From NCBI GenBank assembly GCA_022824395.1, contig JAJDZX010000095.1:1-61145 (forward strand): a DNA stretch of 61,145 nt, written 5' to 3'. This document shows positions 17,743 through 26,563 of this stretch, one piece after another (the stretch's first letter is position 1; every line of letters begins with the position of its first letter). Both the position numbers and the translations under genes were made by a program. The notes under the pieces were generated by a model that was not told the DNA's origin, ran no database searches, and worked only from the letters and a program-made list of their open reading frames with translations. This DNA is from Alphaproteobacteria bacterium (GTDB lineage: Bacteria; Pseudomonadota; Alphaproteobacteria; TMED109).

Positions 17743-17804
17743 ACCGTCCGTGAACCGCATTCTCTTCACGGAACTGTCGCCCTTGTTCACTCGGAACGGA
17801 CGGT
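17743..17804. repeat. Inverted repeat, 9-bp perfect arms, 44-base spacer
   Basis: ACCGTCCGT at 17743-17751 is the exact reverse complement of ACGGACGGT at 17796-17804. The 62-base unit lies in gene-free DNA between fic and the vapC remnant. It may be a small palindromic element (MITE-like) or a chance structure; no coding gene overlaps it convincingly. Confidence 0.4.
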
Positions 17805-17816
17805 ACTCAAGGATGC

Positions 17817-17981
17817 TTACGGGAGAACGACCGGGCGCATCCGTACCACCATCAGCGAGTGCTCCTTGCGCCACACCTTGCGTGGGATCGATGCCCGAAG
17901 GGCAAGGACGGTCTTGTGGTCTTGGACAAGGGCCTGCTCGGCTTCGACTTCTCTCCCGTAGCGGCCTGCGGTTGCCCAGCG
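17817..17981 (-). pseudogene. Possible C-terminal gene fragment directly after the vapC remnant
   Basis: In the same frame as the vapC tail, after its stop, an open stretch of about 54 residues ends in a TAA at 17817-17819. It reads ...REVEAEQALVQDHKTVLALR and then ASIPRKVWRKEHSLMVVRMR before PVVLP and stop. Third codon positions are GC-rich as in real genes here. I do not recognise the family and see no start codon or ribosome site, so it may be the end of a gene truncated by insertion, or chance. Confidence 0.25.
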
Positions 17982-18402
17982 TCATGGACTCACCCACGGG
18001 TCGATCACTTCCACGCCTTGTTCGGAGAAGTCCCGCACGTTCCGTGTCGCCAAGGCCATGTCCCGTGAGCGCGATGGCTGCGATCCGACAATCCGACTGT
18101 GAGACCGGACGCCTGGCTGCGCGACTGGCGGCGACGATATCGGCGTAGACGCGTGCGGCACCGCTGTCGAACGGCAGAACCCGGCCGGCGAATAGACCCC
18201 CGAACGCCCGCTCGGCGGCATCCGCCAGACCCCGACGGCGCGCGCTGTCAGGCAGAATGGCGACGCCGGTGCGCACCTCTGCCTCCGTGACCGCCGTCAC
18301 GAACAGCTCGCGCCGCGGCAACTCGTCCCTCCAGGCGAGAACCGCCGCGCTCGGCGTGACCCGCATCAGCTCGGACACCACATTCGTGTCATGTACGACC
18401 AT
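17982..18402 (-). pseudogene. VapC-like PIN toxin, disrupted by a one-base frameshift
   Basis: A type II toxin ribonuclease of the PIN (VapC/FitB) family, seven bases after its antitoxin gene. The first part from ATG 18402 reads MVVHDTNVVSELMRV, with the first PIN acidic residue, then VTAVTEAEVRTGVAIL and VSQSDCRIAAIALT. The matching C-terminus continues in another frame as DMALATRNVRDFSEQGVEVI and ends at TGA 17982-17984. The switch needs one added base near 18065, i.e. a single-base deletion turning ALTRDMALATRN into ALTGHGLGDTER. Without the shift the frame runs on for about 140 unrelated residues. Either the toxin is dead, leaving an orphan antitoxin, or the base is a sequencing error. 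Confidence 0.8.
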
Positions 18403-18409
18403 GGTCGTT

Positions 18410-18655
18410 TCAATCGAAGCTGGGCGGCTCGCGCATTGGACCGCGCGGAGGCAATTCCAACTCGACTCCGCCTAAAGGCTTGAACACTTCGTGAATTGCC
18501 GTCCCGAGCCCCATCTCCGGCACGGCATCCCGCCCGACCGCCTCGCGCAGAATCACCCGCACTTCTTCTTCCATGGAACGGGCGTGGTCTGCCGCGCGCT
18601 TGCGAAGTCCGGCCTTCACGTCGTCGTCGAGATTGCGAATCGTGATGCTCGCCAC
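18410..18655 (-). CDS. FitA/VapB-like antitoxin (plasmid stability type)
   Basis: An 81-residue antitoxin whose N-terminal ribbon-helix-helix domain binds DNA and whose C-terminus would clamp the PIN toxin. The RHH segment is ASITIRNLDDDVKAGLRKRA followed by ADHARSMEEEVRVILREAVG, close to the StbC/FitA family. The C-terminal tail ELELPPRGPMREPPSFD is proline-rich and disordered, as expected for the toxin-wrapping part. The toxin gene starts seven bases downstream, the usual order and spacing. The antitoxin itself appears intact even though its toxin reads as frameshifted. Confidence 0.82.
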   Translation of the reverse strand: MASITIRNLDDDVKAGLRKRAADHARSMEEEVRVILREAVGRDAVPEMGLGTAIHEVFKPLGGVELELPPRGPMREPPSFD

Positions 18656-19259
18656 TGCCGCTTCCTCCGTTCGTTCTTGACCGCACCCTATGCGGTGATT
18701 GCGATGCTATCACGCAGTCCGCGCTTCGCTTTCGCCGTGTCCGGTGCGCCCGGCCCGCGAAGGATGCCCCGTACCGGCGCCCGAACGACGCAAAACACCT
18801 ATGCGAAACGGTAACGAGATCTGTGTTCCCGGTTGCGCAGACAGCAACGGGCTAGCAGACGGACATCGTCTTGATAGCCGAGACGTGCACGATCCGCCCG
18901 TACGTTGCGGGTACGTGTGCGATAGCTCCCATTGTGCGGCGGTAACGGGTGAATCCACGAGGGGCGGGCCGATGCCTGTGCGCGGAGCGCGAGGGATACC
19001 GCCGCATGCTCGCACCGCGCATCACCCGCTTCGGCGTAGCCGGCGGCTTGGCGGAACCTCTCTCGACGACTCACCCTGCTATCACGCCGCGTCTGGTTCA
19101 CGAGCGCCTGTCGAAGCAACGCTACCCGCCGCCACCGGACCTGCACATTGCGTGCCATGAGCATGCCGCACCACCGAAGGGCCGCCGGACATGACCGCCC
19201 CTGACCACAAAATGCGTTAGCATGGCCGCGCATCACGCGCTTCCCGGCAGGGCACGGCC
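18656..19259. other. Gene-free stretch of about 600 bases
   Basis: Open frames exist on both strands but show no family motif, and their composition is not consistent with coding DNA over any length. No tRNA-like or terminator structure with a T-run was found. It must hold the promoters for the antitoxin gene on the left and for bpt on the right. Confidence 0.5.
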
Positions 19260-19991
19260 ATGACGCTCCCACTCGGTGACACCATTCCGATCTTTGTCGG
19301 GACTTCGGCTCTCCCCTGCCCGTACCTGCCCGGGCAGATCGAGCGCAAGGTGATCACCCAGATCCCGACGCAGCAGGCCGATCGATTTCACGCCGACCTC
19401 ATCCGGGCCGGATTCCGGCGCAGCCACGGCATGGCCTACCGGCCGGCGTGTCCCACGTGCAGGGCGTGCCGGCCGGTACGGATCGACGCCGGCGCCTTTC
19501 AGCCTGGCCGGCGGTTCCGGCGCGCGCGGCGTTCGTGCCGGTCCCTCGTGTGGAGCGAATGCGACCCCGTTGCCACCCGCGAGCAGTACGGTCTCTTTCG
19601 GCGCTACCAGACCGACCGCCATATCGGCGGCGACATGGAAGGGATGGGCTACGCGTCGTACCAGGCGATGATCGAAGAAACGCCGGTGGATACCCGCGTG
19701 GTGGAAGCCCGCGACAAGGATCACAAGCTGGTCGCCGTATCGCTGACCGACCGGCTGAGCGACGGGCTGTCCGGCATCTACAAGTTCTGGGACCCCGAAC
19801 GGCGCCAGGACAGCCTCGGCACTGCCACCATCCTCTGGCACATCCAGCGCGCGCAGTCGCTGGGCCTTCGCTACTTCTACCTGGGTTACTGGATTCAGCG
19901 ATCTTCCAAGATGGCCTACAAGCGGCGCTTCCAGCCGCTCGAGGAGCTGACCGACCAGGGATGGGCCCGCCTGGCGGGCGATCCCGCCTGA
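19260..19991 (+). CDS. bpt: Aspartate/glutamate leucyltransferase (Bpt)
   Basis: A 243-residue aminoacyl-tRNA-protein transferase that adds leucine to proteins with N-terminal Asp or Glu, marking them for ClpS-ClpAP degradation (N-degron pathway). Visible segments are SALPCPYLPGQIERKVITQI, the cysteine cluster RPACPTCRACRPVRI, RHIGGDMEGMGYASYQAMIE, and the acetyltransferase-like core YKFWDPERRQDSLGTATILW with RYFYLGYWIQ. Length and order match bacterial Bpt. It stands alone between the accessory island and the second TRAP system. Neither ClpS nor ClpA is in the window. Confidence 0.95.
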   Translation: MTLPLGDTIPIFVGTSALPCPYLPGQIERKVITQIPTQQADRFHADLIRAGFRRSHGMAYRPACPTCRACRPVRIDAGAFQPGRRFRRARRSCRSLVWSECDPVATREQYGLFRRYQTDRHIGGDMEGMGYASYQAMIEETPVDTRVVEARDKDHKLVAVSLTDRLSDGLSGIYKFWDPERRQDSLGTATILWHIQRAQSLGLRYFYLGYWIQRSSKMAYKRRFQPLEELTDQGWARLAGDPA

Positions 19992-20094
19992 CGGCACCCT
20001 CACCGGCCAGGGGCCATTTGCGACTATGCTGTTGCGGTGGGGCCGCGACCCCCGCCCCGGCAGGACCTGCCGCCTTTCCTGAGGAGCTCCCGAG

Positions 20095-21234
20095 TTGGAT
20101 CGTCGCACCTTTCTTTCCGGCGCCGCAGTAGTCAGCGCCTCAGTCGCCCTCGCCGCCTGTGGCGAGGACGAAAACAAAGAGAACCAGCAGACGGCGGAGA
20201 CCGGCACCCCGGAGAGTCCGGCCGAGGCTCCGAGCGTGAACCGCGGGTTGCGGGAATGGAAGCTGGTCACGACGTGGCCCAAGAACTTCCCCGGGCTCGG
20301 GACCGGCGCCCAGCGGATGGCCGATCACATCACGACGGCGTCGGAGGGGCGCCTGACGGTGAAGCTGTACGCGGCCGGCGAACTCGTACCTCCCTTCGAG
20401 AACTTTGACGCCGTGCGCGAAAACAATGCGCAGATGAGCCACGCCGCCGCCTATTACTGGATCAACAAGCACCGCTCGACCCCGTTCTATGCGGCCGTGC
20501 CCGGCGGGCTCGTGGCCCAGGAACACAACGCCTGGGTGTACCACGGCGGCGGTCAGGAACTCTGGGACGAACTCTACGCGGAGTTCGGTCTGAAGGCGTT
20601 CCTTGCCGGCAACTCCGGCACCCAGATGGGCGGCTGGTTCCAGAAGGAGATCAACTCGATCACGGACTTCCAGGGTCTCAAGATGCGGATTCCCGGCCTC
20701 GGCGCCGAAGTCATCAACCGGCTGGGCGCGACGGCCGTCAACCTCCCGGGCGGCGAGATCATGCCCGCCCTGCAGTCGGGCGTGATCGATGCCACGGAGT
20801 GGGTCGGCCCCTGGAACGACCTCGCATTCGGCTTCTACAAGATCACGAAGAACTACTACGGGCCAGGCTTCCACGAACCGGGCACCGCCTCGGAATTGCT
20901 GATGAACAAGGCCGAATGGGACAGCCTCGAGCCGGATCTCCAGGCGATCGTGGAAGACGCCGCCGCCGCGACCAACGTGCGCATGCTCGCCGAATTCACG
21001 GCCGCCAACAACGAATCGCAGCGGGTGCTGGTGGAAGAGCACGGCGTCGAGTTGCGGCCCTTTCCGACAGACGTGTTCAACGAGATGCTCGTCCACAGCG
21101 ACGACGTGGTCCGGGCCACCGCGCAGGAAGGCGACCTGGCCCGCCGCATTTTCGAGAGCTGGGAGCGGTTCCGGAACGAGGCGCGCGCGCGCAATCCGTA
21201 CGCGGAACAGGGATACCTGCAACTACGCGGCTGA
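20095..21234 (+). CDS. TRAP transporter substrate-binding lipoprotein (TakP-like)
   Basis: A 379-residue periplasmic binding protein for a TRAP carrier, close to the alpha-keto-acid binder TakP. The start is a TTG at 20095 behind GAGGAG, giving MDRRTFLSGAAVVSASVALA then AC. The RRTFLSG motif is a Tat signal and the LAAC lipobox makes it a lipoprotein, so it would be Tat-exported and lipid-anchored. The mature part shows KLVTTWPKNFPGLGTGAQRM, KLYAAGELVPPFENFDAVRE, and GQELWDELYAEFG. The cognate-looking permease genes lie convergent on the other strand just beyond, so they are expressed from separate promoters. Ligand is probably a 2-oxo acid. Confidence 0.92.
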   Translation: MDRRTFLSGAAVVSASVALAACGEDENKENQQTAETGTPESPAEAPSVNRGLREWKLVTTWPKNFPGLGTGAQRMADHITTASEGRLTVKLYAAGELVPPFENFDAVRENNAQMSHAAAYYWINKHRSTPFYAAVPGGLVAQEHNAWVYHGGGQELWDELYAEFGLKAFLAGNSGTQMGGWFQKEINSITDFQGLKMRIPGLGAEVINRLGATAVNLPGGEIMPALQSGVIDATEWVGPWNDLAFGFYKITKNYYGPGFHEPGTASELLMNKAEWDSLEPDLQAIVEDAAAATNVRMLAEFTAANNESQRVLVEEHGVELRPFPTDVFNEMLVHSDDVVRATAQEGDLARRIFESWERFRNEARARNPYAEQGYLQLRG

Positions 21235-21326
21235 CCCGCCGACCGGCCGACCGCGAAACCCGGTCTTCATGGGTTTCTTGGGAGTTGGTGCAATATATTG
21301 AAAGTAACGTTTGATCACACATGACG

Positions 21327-21348
21327 GCCTGCTTCTTTCGAAGCAGGC
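21327..21348. terminator. Perfect 9-bp stem-loop between convergent TRAP genes
   Basis: GCCTGCTTC (21327-21335), loop TTTC, GAAGCAGGC (21340-21348). It lies about 90 bases after the binding-protein stop and 140 bases after the dctM stop on the other strand, the place for a bidirectional terminator. Neither side has a T-run, so termination would need Rho or the hairpin serves to protect 3' ends. Confidence 0.45.
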
Positions 21349-21487
21349 GATCCGGGATTCATGTGGAAGCGCCACACGGCTCCCGCCGCCGCAGCGATTT
21401 CCTTGCGGCGTCGCTTTACGACGGTGCAAGCCCGTCAGACCCCCGTCCACGATCATTGTCGGCGAGGGCGGCTGCCTATGTCGTGCC

Positions 21488-22879
21488 CTATTGCGGGTAC
21501 ACCACCGTCGGCAGCCAGGTGGCAAGCTCGGGCACCAGTGCCAGCACGCCCAGCATGAGAAGCTGGATCGCGACGAACGGAACGGCGCCCCGATAGATCG
21601 CCGCAGTCGGCACCGACTTCGGCGCCACGCCCCGCAGGTAGAAGAGCGAAAACCCGAACGGCGGGGTCAGGAACGACGTCTGCAGGTTGATCGCCACCAG
21701 GATCGCGAACCAGACCGGGTCGATGCCCAGCATGAGGATGGGCGGCCCGATGATCGGGATCACGACGTAGGTGATCTCGATGAAGTCGAGAAAGAAGCCC
21801 AGCAGGAACATCAGCGCCATGGTGAGGATCAGGACCGTCACCACGCCGCCGTGCAGGCCACCGAGGAACTCGGCCACCATTTCGTCGCCGCCAAACCCCC
21901 GGAAGACCAGCGAGAACAGGGCCGCCCCGACCAGGATCGTGAACACCATCGCGGTCATGCGGACAGTCGCCCGCATGACGTCATTCAGGATCTCGAGATT
22001 GAACTGCCGTCGCTGGGCAGCGAGCAGCATCGCACCGATGGCGCCGACGCCCGCCGATTCGGACGGCGTGGCGAGGCCGGCCAGGATCGATCCGAGCACC
22101 GCGACGATCAGCAGCAGCGGCGGCACCAGCGCCCGCAGGATCCGGCCGCGGAGTTCCGCCGCCGAGACCAGTGCGCGCTCGCTCTTCGGGATCGAGGGCA
22201 TCGCGTCCGGCTTGATGGTTCCGTAGAAGAACTGCCACAGGATGTACGCCGCCACGAGCGCAAGCCCGGGCAGCAGCGCGCCCACGAAGAGATCGGTGAC
22301 CGTCACCGCCTCGGGCGAAAAGTTGCCCTGGGCCAGCTGCGCCTGCTGGTAAGCCGCTGAAATCTGGTCGCCGAGCAGGATCAGCACGATGGACGGGGGA
22401 ATGATCTGTCCCAGCGTGCCCGCGGCGCAGATCGAGCCGCAGGCGATGGAGGGTTCGTAGCCGCGCTTGAGCATGGTTGGCAGCGACAGGAGCCCCATGG
22501 TGACCACCGTCGCGCCGACGATCCCGGTCGACGCCGCCAGCAGCGCCCCGACGCAGGTCACGGCGATGCCGAGACCCGCGCGCATGCTGCCGAGCAGCAG
22601 CCCCATCGTGGTCAGCAGTTCCTCGGCGATGCGCGAGCGTTCGAGCATCACGCCCATGAAGACGAACAGGGGAACCGCGATCAGGAGATCGTTGGTCATG
22701 ATCCCGTAGATGCGGTTCGGGAACGCAGCCACGAAACTGAAATCGAACAGGCCGGCGACGGCGCCGAAGGCGGCGGCGAGCAGCGCGACGCCCGAGAGGG
22801 TGAAGGCCACGGGGAACCCCGCCAGCAGCGCCGCCATGAGGGCGAGCAGCATGCCGCCGACCATGAACTCCGGGGTCAC
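21488..22879 (-). CDS. TRAP transporter large permease subunit (DctM), second system
   Basis: A 463-residue membrane protein forming the channel of a TRAP carrier. A GTG start at 22879 overlaps the stop of the upstream dctQ gene (GTGA). Typical segments are LIAVPLFVFMGVMLERSRIA, VGALLAASTGIVGATVVTMG and ICAAGTLGQIIPPSIVLILL, and the late LVAINLQTSFLTPPFGFSLF. It is longer than the first DctM of the window and contains a variable loop (SAAYQQAQLAQGNFSPEAVT) typical of the TakP-linked subgroup, which fits the nearby TakP-like binding protein on the opposite strand. Confidence 0.93.
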   Translation of the reverse strand: MTPEFMVGGMLLALMAALLAGFPVAFTLSGVALLAAAFGAVAGLFDFSFVAAFPNRIYGIMTNDLLIAVPLFVFMGVMLERSRIAEELLTTMGLLLGSMRAGLGIAVTCVGALLAASTGIVGATVVTMGLLSLPTMLKRGYEPSIACGSICAAGTLGQIIPPSIVLILLGDQISAAYQQAQLAQGNFSPEAVTVTDLFVGALLPGLALVAAYILWQFFYGTIKPDAMPSIPKSERALVSAAELRGRILRALVPPLLLIVAVLGSILAGLATPSESAGVGAIGAMLLAAQRRQFNLEILNDVMRATVRMTAMVFTILVGAALFSLVFRGFGGDEMVAEFLGGLHGGVVTVLILTMALMFLLGFFLDFIEITYVVIPIIGPPILMLGIDPVWFAILVAINLQTSFLTPPFGFSLFYLRGVAPKSVPTAAIYRGAVPFVAIQLLMLGVLALVPELATWLPTVVYPQ

Positions 22880-23397
22880 GTGGCGGGGTTCTCAGAGGAT
22901 CGGAGCAGTCGCGTCGCGCGAACGACCGTGGCGGTCCCCTGCAGAATCAGCAGTCCGGCGAACAGCCAGATGCAGGTCTTGAGGAGATACACCGCGTGCA
23001 GCCCGCGCTCCTCGATGGAGCCCTCGAAGTCGGCCCACGAGTTCAGCACGTAGTCCCACGAGAAGTAGATGACGGAAAAGCAGACGGGAAACAGGAAGAG
23101 CACCGTGCCGAGGAGGTCGACCCAGGCCTTCCGGCGCGGCCCCATGCGCTCGTAGAGCATGTCCACGCGGACATGCGCGTCATGCTTGAGCGTGTAGCCG
23201 GCGCCCAGCAGGAACACGGCCGCGTACATGAAGCGCACCGATTCCTGCATCCAGATGAAACCGATGCTGAAGCCGTACCGCAGGACCACGACGACCACGG
23301 TGACCAGCACCATGGACAACGTGAGCCAGGCGATCCAACGGCCGATCAACTCGTTCAGCTGATCGATCGCAGCGACGACCGCGTTGCTCCGGCTCAT
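22876..23397 (-). CDS. TRAP transporter small permease subunit (DctQ), second system
   Basis: A 173-residue four-helix membrane protein, the small subunit partner of the overlapping downstream dctM gene. The start MSRSNAVVAAIDQLNELIGR is followed by WIAWLTLSMVLVTVVVVVLR and by GYTLKHDAHVRVDMLYERMG, which carries the conserved RVDMxYxR-type motif after helix two. It has no gene upstream on the same strand within 190 bases, so its promoter is probably in the 23398-23590 gap, which also receives the parC transcript end. Confidence 0.92.
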   Translation of the reverse strand: MSRSNAVVAAIDQLNELIGRWIAWLTLSMVLVTVVVVVLRYGFSIGFIWMQESVRFMYAAVFLLGAGYTLKHDAHVRVDMLYERMGPRRKAWVDLLGTVLFLFPVCFSVIYFSWDYVLNSWADFEGSIEERGLHAVYLLKTCIWLFAGLLILQGTATVVRATRLLRSSENPAT

Positions 23398-23590
23398 GAC
23401 GGCACGGTGGCGAAGAGTCGTGGCATGCGGCTAGTCGTCCCATCCCGTTGCAACAGCACGACCACGGGGACCCCGCCGGAAACGGTTCCGTCCCGCCGCA
23501 CCTGGGTCCTTCACCGAGGGGCGCCCGGGGCCGAACCTGCAGGCAGGATACCCTGCTTCGGTGGAGAGTCCCGAAATTGCCGCTTCGGGC

Positions 23591-25798
23591 TCAGTCGAAA
23601 CGCAGCGACGAGGGAAATCCCTTCGGGACATTGCGCCCGCTCTGGCCGCGCTTCCCGGTCCAGGGGGCCAGGGTGTCGGTCGCAAACGTGCGCGTCCTGG
23701 TGCCGGTCCGGCAGACGAGACCCTCTTCCTTCACGAACATCACCGCGTCCGACAGACGGCCCTTCCGGTAGCGTTGCAGGTACACGCCCTGCCCCCGGCT
23801 TCGCTGCGGGATTTCCGAGGCAGGGAAGATCAGCAGCTTCCGGTTCGTGCCGACCACGGCCACGTGCTCGCCCACCGCCGGGCGGCAGACCACCAGCGGG
23901 GCCGCCGACGTGACCACCTGCCGGCCGGACCGGCTGCCGATCAGGTCGCCGGCCTGCGCCAGGAAACCCCTGCCATCCTCGGTGGCCAGCAGGACCGGCC
24001 GGTGGTCCGCCGGCCAGCAGGCGACCAGTTCCTCGTCATTGCCGATCTGCGCGTGCAGCCGGATCGGTTCTCCGAAGCCGCGCCCGCCGGGCAGCCGGGA
24101 CAGGGACAGCGTGTACAGCCGTCCCTTGTCGGTGGCCACGAGGACGTCCGCCGTGCTCTCGCTGCGCACGACAAACCGGCCTTCGTCGTCGTCGCGGTAA
24201 CGCAGTTCGCCTTCGTTCTCCACGTGACCCCGAACCACGCGCACCCATCCCCGGCGCGAACAGATGAGCGTCACCGGCTCCGCAGCTTCAACGTGTTCCG
24301 CGCGGGGTTCCCGGACCGGCGCGTCCGGGTCGATCCGGGTGCGACGGGCGCCGCCCTCGGCTCCGGCGCCGAAACGGGCGCGCACGTCGCGGATCTCCGC
24401 ATCAATCCGCTCGGACTGCAACGCCTCGGATTCCACCAGGTCGGTCAGGTTCTTCCGCTCCTCGGCGAGCCGGGCGTGCTCGACGCGAAGCTTCTCCTCT
24501 TCCAGTCGCCGCAGCGTCCGCAGGCGCATGTTGAGCACCGCCTCCGCCTGCGTCTCGGTCAGGCGAAACACCTCCATCAGCTCGGACCGGGGCTCGTCGT
24601 TCTCCCGGATGATCTGGATGACCGTATCCAGATCGGCGAAGACGAGGAGGTAGCCCTCCAGCACATGCAGGCGCTTTTCCAGCGCCTGCAGGCGATGCCG
24701 GCTTCGTCGCAGCAACACCTCGCGCCGGTGGTCCAGCCAGGCCTGCAGCACCTCGGCCAGACCCATGACCCGCGGGACGCGCCCGCCGTCCAGCACGTTG
24801 AGATTGAGGGACACCCGGGTCTCCAGGTCCGTCAGCCGAAACAGCACCTCCATGAGTTCGGCCGGCTCGCCGCCGCGCCCGCGAAGCTCGAGCACGATCC
24901 TGACGTCGTCGGCCGACTCGTCGCGGATTTCCGCCAGCCACGGAAGCTTCCGGGCCTGCACCAGTTCATCGAGCTGGGTGACGATGCGGGCCTTCGGGAC
25001 GCCCCACGGAATCTCCCCGACCACGACGCGGAGCCGGCCGCGGGACATGGGCTCAGCCTCCCAGGCGGCCCGCAGGCGGAAGCGCCCGCGCCCGGACCGA
25101 TACGCCTCCTGGAGCGCAGCCTCGCTTTCCAGCAGGACGCCCCCGGTCGGAAAGTCGGGACCCGGCAGGTGGCGCATCAGGGTCGCCAGCCGGGCACCCG
25201 GGTTGCGCAGCAGATGGAGGAGCGCCCGGCAGATCTCGTCGACGTTGTGTGGCGGAATCGATGTCGCCATGCCGACCGCGATGCCCTGCGCACCGTTCGC
25301 GAGCAGGTTCGGGAACGCGGCGGGCAGCACCGCCGGCTCGCTGTCCTCGCCGTCGTAGGTCTCGACAAAATCGACCGCATCCTCGTCCAGTCCCTCGAGG
25401 AGCGCATCGGCGACCGCCGTGAGCCTCGCTTCCGTGTACCGCATGGCGGCGGCCCCATCGCCGTCGACATTGCCGAAATTGCCCTGGCCGTCGACGAGCG
25501 GGTACCGGATGGCGAACTCCTGCGCGAGCCGGACCATGGCGTCGTACACGGCCTGGTCCCCGTGCGGGTGGTACTTGCCGATCACGTCGCCCACCACACG
25601 TGCGCACTTCTTGAAACCGGAGGCCGGGTCCAGCCGCAGCGCCCGCATCGCATACAGCAGGCGCCGGTGCACCGGTTTCAGGCCGTCGCGCACATCCGGG
25701 AGCGACCGCGACATGATGGTGGACAGCGCGTAGCTGACGTAGCGCTCGCCGAGCACGTCGACGAACGGCGTCTCGCGGACTTGCCGGGCCTCGCTCAC
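23591..25798 (-). CDS. parC: DNA topoisomerase IV subunit A
   Basis: A 735-residue type IIA topoisomerase subunit that cuts and rejoins DNA to unlink daughter chromosomes, working with ParE (not in the window). Catalytic Tyr121 is in [11 protein letters not shown]. The quinolone pocket reads [13 protein letters not shown], with Gln82 at the place of the usual Ser and Asp86 at the acidic position. [12 protein letters not shown] and the long coiled-coil region of [19 protein letters not shown] follow. The C-terminal beta-pinwheel is relatively short, as in ParC rather than GyrA. The start is a GTG at 25798 overlapping recO's stop (GTGA). This ends the long core run. Confidence 0.95.
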   Translation of the reverse strand: MSEARQVRETPFVDVLGERYVSYALSTIMSRSLPDVRDGLKPVHRRLLYAMRALRLDPASGFKKCARVVGDVIGKYHPHGDQAVYDAMVRLAQEFAIRYPLVDGQGNFGNVDGDGAAAMRYTEARLTAVADALLEGLDEDAVDFVETYDGEDSEPAVLPAAFPNLLANGAQGIAVGMATSIPPHNVDEICRALLHLLRNPGARLATLMRHLPGPDFPTGGVLLESEAALQEAYRSGRGRFRLRAAWEAEPMSRGRLRVVVGEIPWGVPKARIVTQLDELVQARKLPWLAEIRDESADDVRIVLELRGRGGEPAELMEVLFRLTDLETRVSLNLNVLDGGRVPRVMGLAEVLQAWLDHRREVLLRRSRHRLQALEKRLHVLEGYLLVFADLDTVIQIIRENDEPRSELMEVFRLTETQAEAVLNMRLRTLRRLEEEKLRVEHARLAEERKNLTDLVESEALQSERIDAEIRDVRARFGAGAEGGARRTRIDPDAPVREPRAEHVEAAEPVTLICSRRGWVRVVRGHVENEGELRYRDDDEGRFVVRSESTADVLVATDKGRLYTLSLSRLPGGRGFGEPIRLHAQIGNDEELVACWPADHRPVLLATEDGRGFLAQAGDLIGSRSGRQVVTSAAPLVVCRPAVGEHVAVVGTNRKLLIFPASEIPQRSRGQGVYLQRYRKGRLSDAVMFVKEEGLVCRTGTRTRTFATDTLAPWTGKRGQSGRNVPKGFPSSLRFD

Positions 25799-26550
25799 GG
25801 GAGGTCCGCCCGCCCCGCGGCCTCGGGCCGCGGGCGCGTGACCAGCCCGTCCAGCAGCCGCATGCGCGCCGGCGGCAGGGCGCGGCGGCCGTGCGCGACG
25901 GCATTCCGGTGCAGGAAGTGCCCGGTGAGCTCGAGGGCCCTCAGGAGATCCTCGCGACCGGGTGCCGTGCCGGCATGCAGGAAACGCGGCAGGGCCAGCA
26001 GCCTCGGAGCCCACGAACCTGCACCGGAGCGGGAAACCGCCCGGCCGGTCTTCGGCGACACGTAGGTGAGATCATCAGTGCTGCCGGTGACCGCACAGTG
26101 GGTCAGGTCCAGCCCCGCTCCGGTCTCGCGCAGCAGCGTCAGCTCCCAGAACACGTAGTCGGCCCGCCAGTCCCCCGTGCCGGCGAGCCGGTCGAGGATG
26201 GCCTCGCTCGCCGCATGCACCCCGGGCACCGGTTCGCGCTCCGCCAGGAACCACTCGGCCAGCGCACAGACCGACGAGACGGCGGCCAGCCGCAGCGGAT
26301 GATGGAGGACCCGGGCCGCGCGGGCATCGACCAGCTCGCAGGTGAAATGCCCGAGATGCTCGGGCAGCCGGCCGCTCCACTGGGCGATCACGCGGTTGCC
26401 GGGCGTGTAGATAGGCGCCCGGCCGGCTGCGCTCCCCCCGCGCACCAGCCCTGCATGGCGACCGTGCCCGGGCGTCAGCAGCTGCACGACGCGCGACGTC
26501 TCGCCCCAGGGCCGGGCCGAGAGAACGACACCCTCATCCTCCCACCTCAT
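25795..26550 (-). CDS. recO: DNA repair protein RecO
   Basis: A 251-residue mediator that loads RecA onto SSB-coated single-stranded DNA in the RecFOR pathway. The OB-fold N-terminus is [20 protein letters not shown] followed by [17 protein letters not shown]. The helical body has [20 protein letters not shown] and the late [20 protein letters not shown] region, where the usual zinc cysteines are mostly absent (one Cys visible), as in many alphaproteobacterial RecO. The start ATG at 26550 lies 13 bases after the era stop, and its stop overlaps parC's start. Confidence 0.92.
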   Translation of the reverse strand: MRWEDEGVVLSARPWGETSRVVQLLTPGHGRHAGLVRGGSAAGRAPIYTPGNRVIAQWSGRLPEHLGHFTCELVDARAARVLHHPLRLAAVSSVCALAEWFLAEREPVPGVHAASEAILDRLAGTGDWRADYVFWELTLLRETGAGLDLTHCAVTGSTDDLTYVSPKTGRAVSRSGAGSWAPRLLALPRFLHAGTAPGREDLLRALELTGHFLHRNAVAHGRRALPPARMRLLDGLVTRPRPEAAGRADLP

Positions 26551-26563
26551 GGCCGGCCGCGGG

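Noticed and set aside
18799-19160. Gene in the 18.7-19.2 kb gap
   Set aside because: Frames on both strands lack family motifs, ribosome sites and coding-like composition.
23561-26065. 834-codon plus-strand frame opposite parC
   Set aside because: Shadow of parC; composition and lack of motifs exclude it.
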